From contig CM034140.1 of NCBI GenBank assembly GCA_019914995.1, forward strand, positions 4,092,001 through 4,156,000: a stretch of DNA of 64,000 nucleotides, given 5' to 3'. A program made the translations under genes and the position numbers. The notes beneath the pieces are model-generated. The model searched no databases. It saw only the letters and a program-made list of their open reading frames with translations, and was not told the DNA's origin. Below, piece by piece: positions 63,493-64,000 of this stretch. This DNA comes from Acanthochlamys bracteata (taxonomy: Eukaryota > Streptophyta > Magnoliopsida > Pandanales > Velloziaceae). The stretch's first letter is position 1. Every line of letters begins with the position of its first letter.

Positions 63493-64000
63493 TCAACGTC
63501 CATGGTAAGGAGGCATCTCTGGTCCCCTTGGCCTCATCCCTGGTTGATTCCTCATTCCAGCAGATGATGGATTCTTGCTGCTCAGATATCCTCCATGCAC
63601 TCCATGTGGAGGCCCATAATACCCCATCATACCAGGGTCAGCACCAGCCATCCTTGCTGCAGAAGGACCACTACCGCCAATCCCCCCTCCCATACCACCT
63701 CCTCCAATTGGCGGATGAAGAGTTGAAGGTTCCTTGTTCGCTGGTGGTGGTACTCCAGGTCCAGCATTCATAAATCCAGGACCACCAAAATTGTGCTCAA
63801 GGAACCCTCCTGCAGGTAGGTTCATACCCAGACCCATGAATCCTCCACCGGGATTAATGCCAAAGCCAGGCCCAGGGCGATATGGCATTCCATGGTCAGG
63901 ACCGTATGGCATTCTGTGGTCAGGTCCGTATGGCATTCTGTGGTCATTATGCCCAGAGCCAACTGGCATTCCGTTGTCATTGTGCCGCATATTTCCTCCT
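63493..64000 (-). CDS. C-terminal exon of a Gly/Met/Pro-rich protein (continues past right edge)
   Basis: The frame is open from the right edge of the window to a stop at about 63,493-63,495; the reading frame upstream of the first visible ATG (63,990) is also open, so this is a partial exon and not a start. Seen: a tandem 8-residue repeat (HRMPYGPD, HRMPYGPD, HGMPYRPG), then GGFMGLGMNLPAGGF, GGGGMGGGIGGSGPSAARM and the C-terminal RNQPGMRPRGPEMPPYHGR. Such low-complexity tails are common in plant RNA-binding and splicing-related proteins, but no folded domain is in view and I cannot name the gene. Confidence 0.7.
   Translation of the reverse strand, partial: GGNMRHNDNGMPVGSGHNDHRMPYGPDHRMPYGPDHGMPYRPGPGFGINPGGGFMGLGMNLPAGGFLEHNFGGPGFMNAGPGVPPPANKEPSTLHPPIGGGGMGGGIGGSGPSAARMAGADPGMMGYYGPPHGVHGGYLSSKNPSSAGMRNQPGMRPRGPEMPPYHGR

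Overview
The window is nuclear DNA of a flowering plant, most likely a eudicot. The genes have many GT-AG introns. Intergenic DNA is very AT-rich and carries MITE-like repeats, a CACTA element and decayed Ty3/gypsy chromoviruses. The gene set is plant-specific: ECP63-type LEA proteins, RETICULATA-related and FLAP1-like plastid proteins, an AGD14-type ArfGAP and plant NUFIP. I could not identify the species. Exon joins were worked out by eye from splice sites, phase and remembered family similarity, without any database search.

Left part (1-13,200): the 5' half of a homoserine dehydrogenase-like gene runs off the left edge on the minus strand. A complete nine-exon NUFIP gene follows on the same strand. 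Beyond it lie about 5 kb of AT-rich DNA packed with copies of short inverted-repeat elements.

13,200-29,960: an AGD14-like ArfGAP pseudogene comes first; its C-terminal half is recognisable but frame-broken, and the zinc-finger half is missing. Two same-strand group-3 LEA genes follow (18,764-20,761 and 22,962-25,084), with ABRE/G-box and RY-type seed promoter motifs. Between them on the minus strand is a frame-broken hydrophilic gene remnant. Next is a decayed Ty3/gypsy element whose 3' LTR (26,901-28,812, inverted ends TGATACA/TGTATCA) is split by a roughly 1.47-kb non-autonomous CACTA element.

29,960-48,400: three complete genes. VPS36 (ESCRT-II, plus strand, 8 exons, about 443 aa) has two independent intron duplications. 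An ARF1-class GTPase (minus strand, 6 coding exons, 181 aa) has a last coding exon that appears to encode only Gly and the stop. An S26-family mitochondrial inner-membrane-protease-like protein (plus strand, 5 exons, 205 aa) has Gln and Arg where the catalytic Ser and Lys should be.

48,400-64,000: mostly spacer with a possible 81-codon small-protein gene, two intron-less plastid-protein genes (FLAP1-like DUF1517, plus strand; RETICULATA-related DUF3411, minus strand), a chromovirus chromodomain/LTR remnant near 60.2-60.95 kb, and at the right edge the C-terminal exon of a Gly/Met/Pro-rich protein that continues beyond the window.

The genes are independent transcription units, as expected in a plant; only the two LEA genes look functionally paired. 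I found no operon-like or defence-like system. The most interesting points are the pseudo-protease, the nested transposon, the repeat families and the LEA cluster.
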